Shown: positions 53,416 to 62,732 of the stretch, in pieces
Numbering within the stretch: position 1 is the first letter of the stretch
Layout: each line of letters opens with the position of its first letter
DNA from: Pedobacter sp. Bi126
Lineage (GTDB): Bacteria; Bacteroidota; Bacteroidia; Sphingobacteriales; Sphingobacteriaceae
Length of the DNA stretch: 64,000 bases
Assembly: GCF_918698245.1 (NCBI RefSeq)
Contig: NZ_CAKKMS010000002.1
Span: 1,114,550-1,178,549 of the forward strand
Direction: 5' to 3'
Notes under the pieces: model-generated
Seen by the model: only the letters and a program-made list of their open reading frames with translations
What the model was told of the DNA's origin: nothing
Databases searched by the model: none
Program-made: the position numbers and the translations under genes

Positions 53416-54816
53416 ATGCAATCAAGAAACTTTCACCTAACAAAGGCGGGAACTATTTTTTGGATTATGTTCCTCAATATCCTTTTTATTTTCCAAAACC
53501 TGCACGCACAAAATATCGAGGTATTGGACTCGGTTATCATTAAAAATAACTTCTGGAATTCCAAACCGACGAGGATTGCTGCGGTACCAGCACTTTTGCT
53601 TGCAGGAAGTGCGGCCACATGGGGAATCAGGAAAGATGTACGTAGTTTCAGGAACCGATACCTTCCTACCTTCCGGTACCACTATGATGATTACCTGCAA
53701 TACGCACCGGTAGCCACTGTTTTCGGACTAAATGCGGTTGGAGTAAAAGGAAAAAATAAGATGGGCAGAGCTCTGGTGTCCTACGCTTTTTCCGCAGTGA
53801 TCATGGCCTCTGTTGTAAACACAGTTAAATATACCGCTAAGGTTGAGCGTCCTGATGGAAGCTCAAGAAATTCTTTTCCTTCCGGTCATACAGCCAATTC
53901 TTTTATGAACGCCACATTTTTGCATAAAGAATATGGACAATACCGCTCCCCGCTCTATAGCGTAGGCGCGTACACAGCTGCTACTGCAACAGCGGTAGGC
54001 AGAGAGCTGAACAACCGCCACTGGATTTCTGATGTTCTTGCGGGTGCAGGAATTGGTATTCTTTCGACCGAACTTGGTTATATTGTGGCAGATAAGATTT
54101 TTAAAGATAAGGGAGAACATATAAAATTAACCAACAATCCGGTACCTGTACATCTTAAACCCAGTTTTATGGAATTGAAATTAGGCTATGCCCGGGCCAT
54201 CAGTAAAGACCTGACAGCAAAATCTGAAGATCTTTTTGCCAGAGGAGGGTTTAACTTCGGTTTAGAAGGGGCATGGTTTTTTAGCCGCAATTTCGGGATT
54301 GGTGGGGAGTTTGCTTTTACAAGTTTTCCTATAAACGATAACAACCTAAAATTTAATGATGTAGACATACCTACGGTTAGCGACGGCCATTTTACCCAGC
54401 CTATGGGAATCCGTTACATCCATGCCGGACCTTATTTTAGCATCCCACTTGCCCGGAACTGGTTTATAACAGGAAAATTTGGTGCTGGTACTGCTGTTGG
54501 TGCCAAGGGAGAAATTATCCTGAATTTAAAGGAAGATTTCCAGGAGGTTTTTGGATCAAAAGAATTGCCTTATTACCGCTACAAACCTGAAAGTTCATTC
54601 AGCTGGTCGGCAGGTGCAGGAATCCAGAAGCAGATCAAAAGAAATGTGGGCATTAAAGCCTATGTTAACTATTTTAATTCAGACAACGACTTTAAACTTG
54701 ATATTATAGACCAGATCAATACAGATGGCAGCTATGCTTTTAAAGATTACGGATCGGAAAAAGTTAAATTTGACAACCTGATATTGGGTATCGGGCTTAC
54801 CGCCTACCTCTGGTAA
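53416..54816 (+). CDS. PAP2-family phosphatase fused to an outer-membrane beta-barrel
   Basis: A 466-residue protein with an export signal (ending LHAQ). Residues ~50-230 are a PAP2 acid-phosphatase domain with all three signature motifs: KYTAKVERP, FPSGHTANSF and GRELNNRHWISDVLAGAG. The last ~220 residues (MELKLGYARAISKDLTAKSED to LGIGLTAYLW) look like an outer-membrane barrel with an aromatic C-terminus. PAP2 enzymes act on lipid phosphates such as undecaprenyl or lipid A; joined to a barrel, it probably works at the outer membrane. It heads a group of three more membrane or secreted genes. Confidence 0.85.
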   Translation: MQSRNFHLTKAGTIFWIMFLNILFIFQNLHAQNIEVLDSVIIKNNFWNSKPTRIAAVPALLLAGSAATWGIRKDVRSFRNRYLPTFRYHYDDYLQYAPVATVFGLNAVGVKGKNKMGRALVSYAFSAVIMASVVNTVKYTAKVERPDGSSRNSFPSGHTANSFMNATFLHKEYGQYRSPLYSVGAYTAATATAVGRELNNRHWISDVLAGAGIGILSTELGYIVADKIFKDKGEHIKLTNNPVPVHLKPSFMELKLGYARAISKDLTAKSEDLFARGGFNFGLEGAWFFSRNFGIGGEFAFTSFPINDNNLKFNDVDIPTVSDGHFTQPMGIRYIHAGPYFSIPLARNWFITGKFGAGTAVGAKGEIILNLKEDFQEVFGSKELPYYRYKPESSFSWSAGAGIQKQIKRNVGIKAYVNYFNSDNDFKLDIIDQINTDGSYAFKDYGSEKVKFDNLILGIGLTAYLW

Positions 54817-54845
54817 AGTATAAGTAACCTCATTAATCTATCTCC

Positions 54846-55412
54846 ATGGAAACCTTTACCCACATTAAAACTGTTCTAGGCATTATCTTAGGGCTGAGTA
54901 TAACACACTCATTAAAGGGCGTAGTAAAAATTATTGAGCACCCTGACCGGTTCAAAGTATACACCGTTCATCTCCTGTGGGCTTTTTACATGTTTTTGAG
55001 TACAGTATATTTCTGGTGGTTTGAAGTTCATTTAACTGAGATAAAACATTGGGATTTTTTGATTTATCTCTTTTTAGTGATCTATGTAATCACTTATTAT
55101 ACCCTGGCGGCTTTACTTTTTCCCGAAGACATGAAAGACTATAAAGATTTCAGGTCCTATTTCTTATCCCGGAAGAAATGGTTTTTCTATATCCTGGCAA
55201 TACTATTTTTGTTTGATGCTTTCGATACTTATCTTAAAGGTCCGGGTTACCACATGGAGATGTTAAAGGTGTACCCCATCAGGGAAATTATCCACATTAC
55301 CGCCTGTCTGATTGCGGCAAGAACAGACAATAAATGGGTGCAAATGATTACTGTATCCGCATTTATTGTTTTTCAGATCTACTGGATCTTAAATTATTAC
55401 ATGAACGGTTAA
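54846..55412 (+). CDS. Multi-pass membrane protein of unknown function
   Basis: A 188-residue protein with five to six predicted helices (for example LLWAFYMFLSTVYFWWF and FFYILAILFLFDAF). Several His and acidic residues lie near helix ends (GITHSLKG, HWDFL). I recognise the style as an uncharacterised Bacteroidota membrane protein but no function. It starts 29 bases after the PAP2 gene. Confidence 0.6.
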   Translation: METFTHIKTVLGIILGLSITHSLKGVVKIIEHPDRFKVYTVHLLWAFYMFLSTVYFWWFEVHLTEIKHWDFLIYLFLVIYVITYYTLAALLFPEDMKDYKDFRSYFLSRKKWFFYILAILFLFDAFDTYLKGPGYHMEMLKVYPIREIIHITACLIAARTDNKWVQMITVSAFIVFQIYWILNYYMNG

Positions 55413-55585
55413 CCTGGATTTTCATCCTGTTTAAGGGGGTACAAACTGCAATAAGAAGTCTCAACATAATTGCACCTTAGTCGCAAAGGATGGGAAATGT
55501 CTTCATAAATGTTTTTTACAACTTAAAGTATCAATTAATCTCCTACTTTTATATTTTAAATATTTTCGCTCCACGTTAAAAAACA

Positions 55586-56068
55586 ATGATAAAATATATC
55601 ACTTTTAGCTTTGCCATTTCTGTTATATCATGGATAGTTGGCATGGTTGTGAATGCAGGGTTAATCAAGACACCATTTTATAAACAATACCTCACCAAGC
55701 TTAATTTCATTACTGATGAAAACCTGAATAGGTATATCGGGATAGGAATATTCAAATGGATTATTATTCATTCACTGTTTAAATATTTCAATCCCAAACT
55801 GTCCCTTAAAAAAAAGATAATAATATCAGAATTACCCGACCTGCGCAATGAAATGACAATTGCCGAAATCAGCCACCTCATCGGATTTGTTTTTGTGATG
55901 GGTTTTGTTTTGGTAAAAGTAGGTCAAGGCTACTATTTATTTGCCCTGGTCATGCTAATCGTGAATATACTGATGAACCTTTACCCCACATTGTTACAAC
56001 AGCAGAACAAAAGAAGAATCGATAAGTACCGTAAAATACTGACGGTAAGAGGCCAACTAAATAATTGA
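55586..56068 (+). CDS. Membrane protein resembling the CrtO acyltransferase family
   Basis: A 160-residue protein with four predicted helices. ISELPDLRNEMTIAEISHLIG and NLYPTLLQQQNKRRIDKYRK resemble conserved stretches (E..R.EM..AE..H, YP..LQ.....R) of the glycosyl-4,4'-diaponeurosporenoate acyltransferase (CrtO) family. No carotenoid gene is adjacent, so the substrate is uncertain. Its end overlaps the reading frame of the next gene's upstream region. Confidence 0.55.
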   Translation: MIKYITFSFAISVISWIVGMVVNAGLIKTPFYKQYLTKLNFITDENLNRYIGIGIFKWIIIHSLFKYFNPKLSLKKKIIISELPDLRNEMTIAEISHLIGFVFVMGFVLVKVGQGYYLFALVMLIVNILMNLYPTLLQQQNKRRIDKYRKILTVRGQLNN

Positions 56069-56091
56069 TAACTTTAACTTATTTCTTACAA

Positions 56092-56565
56092 ATGAAACTT
56101 ATCTGTTCCTTGATAATTGCCGTATATATTGGTGGATTTTTAAATCCGCTACAAGCTCAGACTACTTCTTTAAAATTAGCAGACGGTTATTATTTAACCG
56201 CAAATGATGGGATTAAAGTCTATGATAAATATCAAAAAGTCTTTTTTTATCTCGACAAAACATCTCTAATCCCCATCAGGCATGTAAAGTCTACCGAAGT
56301 AAACAGGGTTGACAACTTAGCAAAGGTGAGATATGAATTGTCTTCATCATTGGATGCTTTTGGAACCTCGGCGTTGGCTAACTTTTCTCCTAATTTCGAT
56401 AGGACAACCAACATTGCATTGGTGATCAATGGCGAGCCATTATTTGTAGCTGGTTTATTAAACAAAATAACTTCAGGCAGGATGTCATTTTCATCAGGAA
56501 AGTTAACCAAAACAGAGGTTGAAAAAATGAAATCTGAGATTGACAAGGCTATAGCAAAGAAGTAG
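56092..56565 (+). CDS. Secreted protein with a SecD P1-head-like domain
   Basis: About 157 residues with a signal peptide (MKLICSLIIAVYIGGFLNPLQAQ). The C-terminal half (IALVINGEPLFVAGLLNKI, SGRMSFSSGKLTKTEVEKM) resembles the P1 head subdomain of SecDF, including the V-x-x-G-E/K-P pattern. There are no membrane helices after the signal, so it is not a SecD. ATG 56092 is preferred over 56065 because it begins the signal peptide directly. Function unknown. Confidence 0.5.
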   Translation: MKLICSLIIAVYIGGFLNPLQAQTTSLKLADGYYLTANDGIKVYDKYQKVFFYLDKTSLIPIRHVKSTEVNRVDNLAKVRYELSSSLDAFGTSALANFSPNFDRTTNIALVINGEPLFVAGLLNKITSGRMSFSSGKLTKTEVEKMKSEIDKAIAKK

Positions 56566-56584
56566 AATAAATAGCTAAAAACAT

Positions 56585-57358
56585 TTATAAGACATACGCT
56601 TTCAGAATATCATAAGCAAAGCGTAGAATTGTTCCGAAAACAACGATCAGAAAAAATACACGGACAAATTTATTTCCTTTAAGCAAGGCGAGTTTTGTAC
56701 CGAAAAAAGCACCGGTTAAGTTAAACAGTGCCATTGGTATGGCGTATTGGAACAGGATATGCCCCGTGGAGCTGAAATAAATTATTGCTGCCAGATTAGT
56801 GGCCATGTTCACGATTTTGGCATGGGCACTGGCTCCAATAAAATCGAAACCCAGTACAGCAATAAAAACCAAAATCAGAAAAGAGCCTGTTCCTGGACCG
56901 ATCAAACCATCATAAAAACCAATTAATACCCCAAACAAAGCAGCCATTAAAACCTGTTGCTTAAGTGAATGGTCTTTCTCCTGGTGGATACCAAATTGTT
57001 TATTAAAGTAGGTGTAAAGTGCAACTAAAATAAGCACAACGAGGATTACAGGCTTGATGACAGAATTATCTATCCTGCTTACCAAAAACGCGCCCAGCAA
57101 TGCCGCTAAAAACGCAGTAAGCACACAGGCAGCAAGCACTTTGTAATTAAAACGAACCTGTTTCGAATATTTGAAAGCAGCCAGCGTTGTACCCGCCATT
57201 GATGGGATTTTGGTAGTACCTAAAAGCGTGGCTACAGGATAATGGGGCAAAATAAGTAAAATGGCGGGAGTTTGTAATAAACCGCCGCCACCTACAATAG
57301 CATCTATAAAACCAGCAGCAAAAGCCACCAGGCAAAGTAAAATCAGTTCGTTAACCAC
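56585..57358 (-). CDS. TSUP-family (TauE/SafE) membrane permease
   Basis: A 257-residue protein with eight predicted helices. AAGFIDAIVGGGGLLQTPAILL at the start and GFYDGLIGPGTGSFLILVFIAVLGFDFI in the middle are the twin family signatures. Members move sulfite, sulfoacetate or related organosulfur anions; the substrate here is unknown. It lies 60 bases downstream of argS on the same strand but is functionally unrelated as far as can be seen. Confidence 0.9.
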   Translation of the reverse strand: MVNELILLCLVAFAAGFIDAIVGGGGLLQTPAILLILPHYPVATLLGTTKIPSMAGTTLAAFKYSKQVRFNYKVLAACVLTAFLAALLGAFLVSRIDNSVIKPVILVVLILVALYTYFNKQFGIHQEKDHSLKQQVLMAALFGVLIGFYDGLIGPGTGSFLILVFIAVLGFDFIGASAHAKIVNMATNLAAIIYFSSTGHILFQYAIPMALFNLTGAFFGTKLALLKGNKFVRVFFLIVVFGTILRFAYDILKAYVL

Positions 57359-57418
57359 TAATTAAATTTTTAAATCAATTCTTCCGAATTCATTACCGCT
57401 GGCCTCAGCCAACAGCAT

Positions 57419-59191
57419 CTACATCCGCTCTGGCGAAGTAATGCCTAAAATCAACATTCCGGAATGAATGATATCGGCCGTTTTTTTACTCAGATTTAAA
57501 CGGAACTGCTTAACTTCACCTTCTTCTGTTTTTACAATTGGCGGTACCTCGTGGTAAAACTTGTTGAACAGCTTAGCCAGTTCGTATAAATAGTTGGCCA
57601 AACTTGCCGGGCTGTAGGCCTTAGCGGCAATAGCAATCTCTGCAGGATATTTTGCCAATTGCAGAATCATTTCCAATTCTACATCCGATATTCCTGAAAA
57701 TTGCTCACTGCCAACTGCAAACTGATAATCAGACTTGCTCAACAGCGATTTAATCCGCGCGTGTGTGTATTGGATAAATGGACCCGTATTCCCTTGAAAA
57801 TCAATACTTTCAGCAGGATTAAACAACAAACGTTTCTTAGGTTCTACTTTTAGAAGGAAATATTTTAAAGCGCCTAAACCTATATTTTTATACAGTTCTT
57901 CTTTATCTGCTTCACTAAAATCGTTGGTTTTACCCAATTCTTCTGTTTTTTCGCGAGCGGTAGTTACCATGCTCTCAATCAACTCGTCGGCATCTACAAC
58001 AGTTCCCTCGCGGCTTTTCATCTTACCGTTTGGCAGATCGACCATTCCATACGATAAATGGTATAAACCTTTTGCCCAGCTTTTGCCCAGCTTTTCTAAA
58101 ATCAAGAATAACACTTTGAAATGGTAATCCTGCTCATTTCCTACCACATAAATCGACTCATCCATATTGAAATCATCGTGTTTCATTTCGGCAGTACCTA
58201 AATCCTGTGTAATGTAAACCGAAGTTCCATCAGCACGTAAAACCAATTTCTGGTCTAAACCATCGGCAGTTAAATCGATCCATACCGAACCATCTTCCTT
58301 TTTAAAGAAAACACCTTTGGCCAAACCTTCATCAACCGTACCTTTTCCTAACAGGTAAGTATTGCTTTCGTAATAGAATTTATCAAAATCTACGCCGAGG
58401 TTTTTATACGTTACGTTAAAACCAGCGTAAACCCACTCGTTCATGGTTTTCCAAAGCGAAACTACCTCCTCATCCCCTTGCTCCCATTTCAAAAGCATTT
58501 GTTGCGCTTCTTTAATTAATGGTGCATTTTTCTTGGCTTCTTCTTCTGTTTGTCCCTCAGCTTTTAAAGCATCAATTTCTTTTTTATACTCTTTATCAAA
58601 AATTACGTAGTATTTTCCAACCAAATGATCGCCCTTTAAGCCAGTACTTTCGGGTGTTTCGCCATTACCCCACTTTTGCCAGGCCAGCATCGATTTACAG
58701 ATATGGATCCCACGGTCGTTAACCAGGTTTACTTTCACCACATCGTAACCGTAAGCTTTAAGCAGCTCAGAAACCGAGTAACCCAACAGGTTATTACGCA
58801 CGTGCCCCAGGTGAAGCGGTTTATTGGTATTTGGCGACGAATATTCTACCATTACCTTTTTACCGTTCGATGCATACACGCCAAAATCAGGCGATAAAAT
58901 TTCTTCGTTAAATTGTTTTAAGAAATAACTTTCGGCAATGCTTAAGTTCAAAAAGCCTTTAACCACATTAAATTTAGTAATATCGGTTACGTTGGCAACC
59001 AAATATTCCCCAATCTCAGCGGCAGTTTGTTCAGGCGATTTCTTCGAGATTTTGGTAATCGGAAAAACAACAATTGTTGCCTGTCCTTCAAATTCTTTAC
59101 GTGTTTCTTGTATGTTGATTACACTTTCGGCTACTTCTTCCTTATAAAGTTCAAAAATGGCTTTCTGTGTTTCGGCAATAATAAAATTCAT
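57419..59191 (-). CDS. argS: Arginyl-tRNA synthetase
   Basis: A 590-residue class I synthetase that attaches arginine to its tRNA. The N-terminal additional domain is followed by the HIGH motif in NKPLHLGHVRNNLLG and the KMSKS-equivalent KMKSREGTVV, both expected in ArgRS. The C-terminal anticodon-binding DALR domain is present (FIQYTHARIKSLL). Length is normal. It is divergent from the arginine deiminase-family gene, which starts 284 bases away. Confidence 0.97.
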   Translation of the reverse strand: MNFIIAETQKAIFELYKEEVAESVINIQETRKEFEGQATIVVFPITKISKKSPEQTAAEIGEYLVANVTDITKFNVVKGFLNLSIAESYFLKQFNEEILSPDFGVYASNGKKVMVEYSSPNTNKPLHLGHVRNNLLGYSVSELLKAYGYDVVKVNLVNDRGIHICKSMLAWQKWGNGETPESTGLKGDHLVGKYYVIFDKEYKKEIDALKAEGQTEEEAKKNAPLIKEAQQMLLKWEQGDEEVVSLWKTMNEWVYAGFNVTYKNLGVDFDKFYYESNTYLLGKGTVDEGLAKGVFFKKEDGSVWIDLTADGLDQKLVLRADGTSVYITQDLGTAEMKHDDFNMDESIYVVGNEQDYHFKVLFLILEKLGKSWAKGLYHLSYGMVDLPNGKMKSREGTVVDADELIESMVTTAREKTEELGKTNDFSEADKEELYKNIGLGALKYFLLKVEPKKRLLFNPAESIDFQGNTGPFIQYTHARIKSLLSKSDYQFAVGSEQFSGISDVELEMILQLAKYPAEIAIAAKAYSPASLANYLYELAKLFNKFYHEVPPIVKTEEGEVKQFRLNLSKKTADIIHSGMLILGITSPERM

Positions 59192-59195
59192 GTGC

Positions 59196-59203
59196 CAAAA
59201 ATA
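59196..59203 (-). promoter_or_regulatory. -7 element of argS
   Basis: The minus strand reads TATTTTTG, an exact TANNTTTG match, ending only 4 bases before ATG 59191. No clear -33 element is found. The position would give an almost leaderless transcript. Confidence 0.3.
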
Positions 59204-59449
59204 TGTAAAAAAGGTGGAAGGTGAAAGGTTTAAGGCGGAAGGTTTTCGAGCTTTTAAAGGGTTTGGAAAGCTAAGTAGTGCCAGTCGGTTCCGATAGTCC
59301 TTCTTTCCGCTATAGTCCCGATTGAAGGAATCGGGAGCTGTCGCTTCAATAAGGTTTAAGGGAGTTGGTTCTGTGCAATAAATAAACCTATCTCCGTATT
59401 GGTCTATCTCAAATCTATCATCTCAATTCTCATATCTGAATTTTTCTAA

Positions 59450-59457
59450 TAGATTTG
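59450..59457 (+). promoter_or_regulatory. -7 element of the arginine deiminase-family gene
   Basis: TAGATTTG matches TANNTTTG and ends 17 bases before ATG 59475, implying a leader of about 12 bases. No convincing -33 element is present. Confidence 0.35.
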
Positions 59458-59474
59458 CAATAACTAACTTTTTT

Positions 59475-60926
59475 ATGAGCGAGCAGAACCCCAATTTTAA
59501 AGTGAGCGTAAACACCGAAATCGGCAGATTGCGTAAATTATTAATACATAGTCCTGATAGTGGATTAGGCAAAGTAGTACCCTCTAAGGCACAAGATTGG
59601 CTTTTCGAAGATATTGTACATTTAGATACCATCCGTAAAGGCGAATACGATTATTATATTAAATTGTTGATGTATTTTCTTGATCCTGACAAGATTAAAG
59701 GAAAACTGGCAGAAATAGATTCGGAAGCATCCAACCGTAATTTTTACAAACCCAACCACCCCGATTTTCACAATTCTCAATCGGTAATTGAGATTCAGAA
59801 CCTGTTAAGCGAAATGCTGGAGAACGAATCCATCCGTAAAAAACTGGTTGCTGCTGTTTGTGCGATTGAAGGTTGCACTTATAAAGTTCAATTAGAATTA
59901 ACGGATACCGATCCAAAACAATTGGCAGAGATTTTTATCTCCGGAACATTGGCCAACGATATGATGATTTTTGCGCCCATCCCCAATTTAATTTTTACCA
60001 GGGATGTGGGTACAACGATTAACAACCATATCCTGTTAAACAAACCGGCAAAAAAAGCCCGTGTGCGCGAAACACTTTTAATGCGTTATATTTTCTTCAA
60101 CCATCCTTTATTTGAGGGCTACCGCAATAATATCCTCGAAATTCCGGATGTGACCATGCACTTTTTACGCCCAGGCGATGAACCTGCTTTCAGCACCACT
60201 TTAGAAGGTGGCGACGTGATGATGGTGAGTCCTAACCACGTATTGATCGGTTGTAGCGAAAGAACTTCTGAACATGGTGCCAACGAAGCGATTAAATTAT
60301 TGTTCGATCAGGATGTGGTAGAAAAAGTTACGGTGGTAAAAATACCGAGCAAACGTGATTATATGCACCTGGACACGGTTTTTACACAGGTTAAACGCAA
60401 TACCTGGGTAATTTTGAATTCGATTGCCCATTCGCCGAAATATAATCCTTACGAGCCGATCAACTTTTTAAAAGAACCCGAAAAATTGGAGGCTACCACA
60501 GCTATTCAGTTTACAAAAGCCAATCCACAAGAGCCGAAACATTTCGAACATGTAGAAGCTTTATTAAATGACATTAGCCAGAACGATTTAAAAAGTACCG
60601 AACCTACCCAAATCATCTACAGCGGAAATAATCAGTTCCCTTACGATTCGCGTGAGCAATGGACTGACTCTTGTAACCTTTTAGCCATTAAAGAAGGCGT
60701 TGTTCTAGGGTACGATAGAAACGATAAAACCGTTGAAGCCTTTAAAGCTGCCGGTTTTAATGTGGTAGATGTGAAAGATTTGATCCAGGATTTAGAAAGT
60801 GGCAAAGTAAATGCCGAAACCATAACCGATACTTTGATTTTAATGCCTTCGGCAGAATTATCACGTGCACGTGGTGGCTTCCATTGTATGAGTTTGCCGA
60901 TACTTAGGGATAATTTGGTTCAATAG
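59475..60926 (+). CDS. Arginine deiminase-family protein
   Basis: A 483-residue member of the guanidino-group-modifying superfamily. All parts of the deiminase active site are visible: FTRDVGTT with Asp (~177), LEGGDVMMV with the Glu, MHLDTVF with His and Asp, and the nucleophile Cys in GGFHCMS near the C-terminus. It would convert arginine to citrulline and ammonia. It is longer than typical ArcA (~410) because of extra segments around residues 70-140. No arcB or arcC follows; CtlX, which acts on citrulline, does. Confidence 0.85.
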   Translation: MSEQNPNFKVSVNTEIGRLRKLLIHSPDSGLGKVVPSKAQDWLFEDIVHLDTIRKGEYDYYIKLLMYFLDPDKIKGKLAEIDSEASNRNFYKPNHPDFHNSQSVIEIQNLLSEMLENESIRKKLVAAVCAIEGCTYKVQLELTDTDPKQLAEIFISGTLANDMMIFAPIPNLIFTRDVGTTINNHILLNKPAKKARVRETLLMRYIFFNHPLFEGYRNNILEIPDVTMHFLRPGDEPAFSTTLEGGDVMMVSPNHVLIGCSERTSEHGANEAIKLLFDQDVVEKVTVVKIPSKRDYMHLDTVFTQVKRNTWVILNSIAHSPKYNPYEPINFLKEPEKLEATTAIQFTKANPQEPKHFEHVEALLNDISQNDLKSTEPTQIIYSGNNQFPYDSREQWTDSCNLLAIKEGVVLGYDRNDKTVEAFKAAGFNVVDVKDLIQDLESGKVNAETITDTLILMPSAELSRARGGFHCMSLPILRDNLVQ

Positions 60927-60936
60927 TTCATTAGCC

Positions 60937-61010
60937 ATTGGTTCATTTGTTGTGGTGCAGATAATAAATAGCAATAACTTTATAATGAACCAGTGAACGA
61001 ATGAACCAAT
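60937..61010. repeat. Inverted ATTGGTTCATT/AATGAACCAAT repeat
   Basis: ATTGGTTCATT (60937-60947) and AATGAACCAAT (61000-61010) are exact complements 52 bases apart between the deiminase gene and ctlX. TGAACCA-like words occur several more times to 61105. It may be a terminator-like or regulatory structure. Confidence 0.4.
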
Positions 61011-61101
61011 TAACACAATATCTGGTTTGGAGCTTGGCGTTTAGGGCCAGCTAACCGATTAACCTTGACTATAAACAAATGACTATTGAACTACTGAACT
61101 A

Positions 61102-62019
61102 ATGAACCAAACGACCAACCATATCCTCATGATCCGCCCAGTTGATTTTAAATTCAATGAGCAAACGGCCGGAAATAACAAATTTCAAATTGCATCTACT
61201 GAAACCAATGTACAAACAGAAGCCTTAAAAGAATTCGATGCCTTTGTTGATTTATTAAGAAAAAATAATGTTGATGTAACGGTTGTAGACGATACTTTAC
61301 AGCCTGAAACACCTGATTCAATTTTCCCGAATAATTGGGTCTCTTTTCACGAAGATGGTTCAGTATATCTTTATCCAATGTTTTCTGAAAATCGCAGGTT
61401 AGAGCGCAGAAAAGAAATTCTGGATGGCTTGAAAGAAAATTTCGAAGTTAACCACATCAGCGATTTAAGCTTTTACGAACAACAACATGCGTTTCTAGAA
61501 GGCACTGGAAGCATGGTATTAGACCGTACCAACAAAATTGCTTATGCCTGCTTAAGTGTGCGCACCGATGAAGAAGTGCTGAACAATTTCTGTATGCTTA
61601 CCGGATATGAAGCAGTGGCCTTTCAAGCGGTAGACGGATCAAATTTCCCGATTTACCATACCAATGTAATGATGTGCATTAGCGATCGTTTTGCTGTTAT
61701 CTGCCTAGATTCGATTAGAGATCCGGAAGAGAAATTAAATGTAACCATCAGCTTAAAAGGCAGTGGAAAAGAAATTATCGAAATCAGTCTGGAACAGATG
61801 AATAAATTTGCAGGTAATATGTTGCAGGTTACCAATGCAGAAAACGAAAGTTTATTGGTGATGTCGGAACAGGCCTTTTTATCATTAACTGCTGAGCAGA
61901 TTGCAGCATTAGAAGAATATAGCAGAATTATTTATGCTCCACTTTACACGATCGAAAAAAATGGCGGCGGCAGTGCAAGATGCATGCTGGCTGAGATACA
62001 TTTGCCAGTTAAGCAATAA
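61102..62019 (+). CDS. ctlX: Citrulline-utilisation hydrolase CtlX-type protein
   Basis: A 305-residue amidinotransferase-fold protein that opens HILMIRPVDFKFNEQTAGNN as in CtlX. The active-site features are PDSIFPNNWVSFH (substrate Asp/Asn), FLEGTGSMVLDR with Glu, FPIYHTNVMMCI with His, and the nucleophile Cys in GGSARCMLAEIHL near the C-terminus. CtlX hydrolyses the ureido group of citrulline. Together with the arginine deiminase-family enzyme upstream it would take arginine via citrulline to ornithine without an ArcBC pathway. The substrate assignment is from the family, not proven here. Confidence 0.85.
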   Translation: MNQTTNHILMIRPVDFKFNEQTAGNNKFQIASTETNVQTEALKEFDAFVDLLRKNNVDVTVVDDTLQPETPDSIFPNNWVSFHEDGSVYLYPMFSENRRLERRKEILDGLKENFEVNHISDLSFYEQQHAFLEGTGSMVLDRTNKIAYACLSVRTDEEVLNNFCMLTGYEAVAFQAVDGSNFPIYHTNVMMCISDRFAVICLDSIRDPEEKLNVTISLKGSGKEIIEISLEQMNKFAGNMLQVTNAENESLLVMSEQAFLSLTAEQIAALEEYSRIIYAPLYTIEKNGGGSARCMLAEIHLPVKQ

Positions 62020-62083
62020 CATATTGCATATCTATTTTAATGGAATCAGATTTAACAGAAAAGAATTGCATTTAGCAACATTT

Positions 62084-62353
62084 ATGAGTAAAATTTCAGA
62101 ATATTGTTATTCTGCTGGTTGGATGCAGAATTTAGAATATGCCCTATGGAATGCGGTAATAAATGGTGAAAGGAAATATGGACAATCCTACATCACCGAA
62201 GATGACATCTCCACATTGGTTAAGCTTTCAACAGATGCAAATGCTTGGATAATATTTGATAACGAAAAAGAGGAAACGGCTTTGAGTTTAAAAGAATGGA
62301 CAGAAAAGTTTAAAAACGATCTGGAGAAAAACAAAGAAATTATAAAAGATTGA
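62084..62353 (+). CDS. Small cytoplasmic hypothetical protein
   Basis: An 89-residue protein from ATG 62084 (MSKISEYCYSAGWMQNLEYALW). It is helical and charged, with no signal or membrane segment (ITEDDISTLVKLSTDANAWIIFDNEKEE, LKEWTEKFKNDLEKNK). The start is chosen there because earlier codons in the frame overlap ctlX. The family is not recognised; the style resembles small immunity or adaptor proteins, but there is no toxin nearby. Confidence 0.6.
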   Translation: MSKISEYCYSAGWMQNLEYALWNAVINGERKYGQSYITEDDISTLVKLSTDANAWIIFDNEKEETALSLKEWTEKFKNDLEKNKEIIKD

Positions 62354-62398
62354 TAAAAACTAGTGTTCGGTAAGCCGCCAACCATGTGGTTATCTACC

Positions 62399-62617
62399 CT
62401 CGCCATGGTTCGTGTCTCCACGAACCACTTTTATTTTTGCCACGGAAGTTCGGAGCACACGGAAAACCCATCTGACAGATGCACTCGCTATTCAACCTTA
62501 AATAGCACTCCTCTAGCTACATAAACCTGATCGGAATGAACACGAGTGCAACGATTAAAATGAAGAGCAGGACTGCTTGAACCGACAAAAACAGGAACCT
62601 GCTTTCCAAATGATCAG
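62399..62617. repeat. Intergenic repeat, copy A
   Basis: About 220 bases beginning CTCGCCATGGTTCGTG with the hairpin TGGTTCGTG/CACGAACCA (4-base loop). It contains the shared words GGAGCACACGGAAAA, AAACCTGATCGGAATGAACA and AGAGCAGGACT, and ends TTTCCAAATGATCAG. It does not encode a convincing protein. Confidence 0.7.
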
Positions 62618-62732
62618 GGACATTCCGTTTCTATCAAACCAAAATTTAAAAGATTTCTCCTCCAAAGGACTTCCTTTGAAACACTGCGTTCGAAATGACG
62701 ATCCGCTTGATTCCGATAGTTTTATTACTTTC

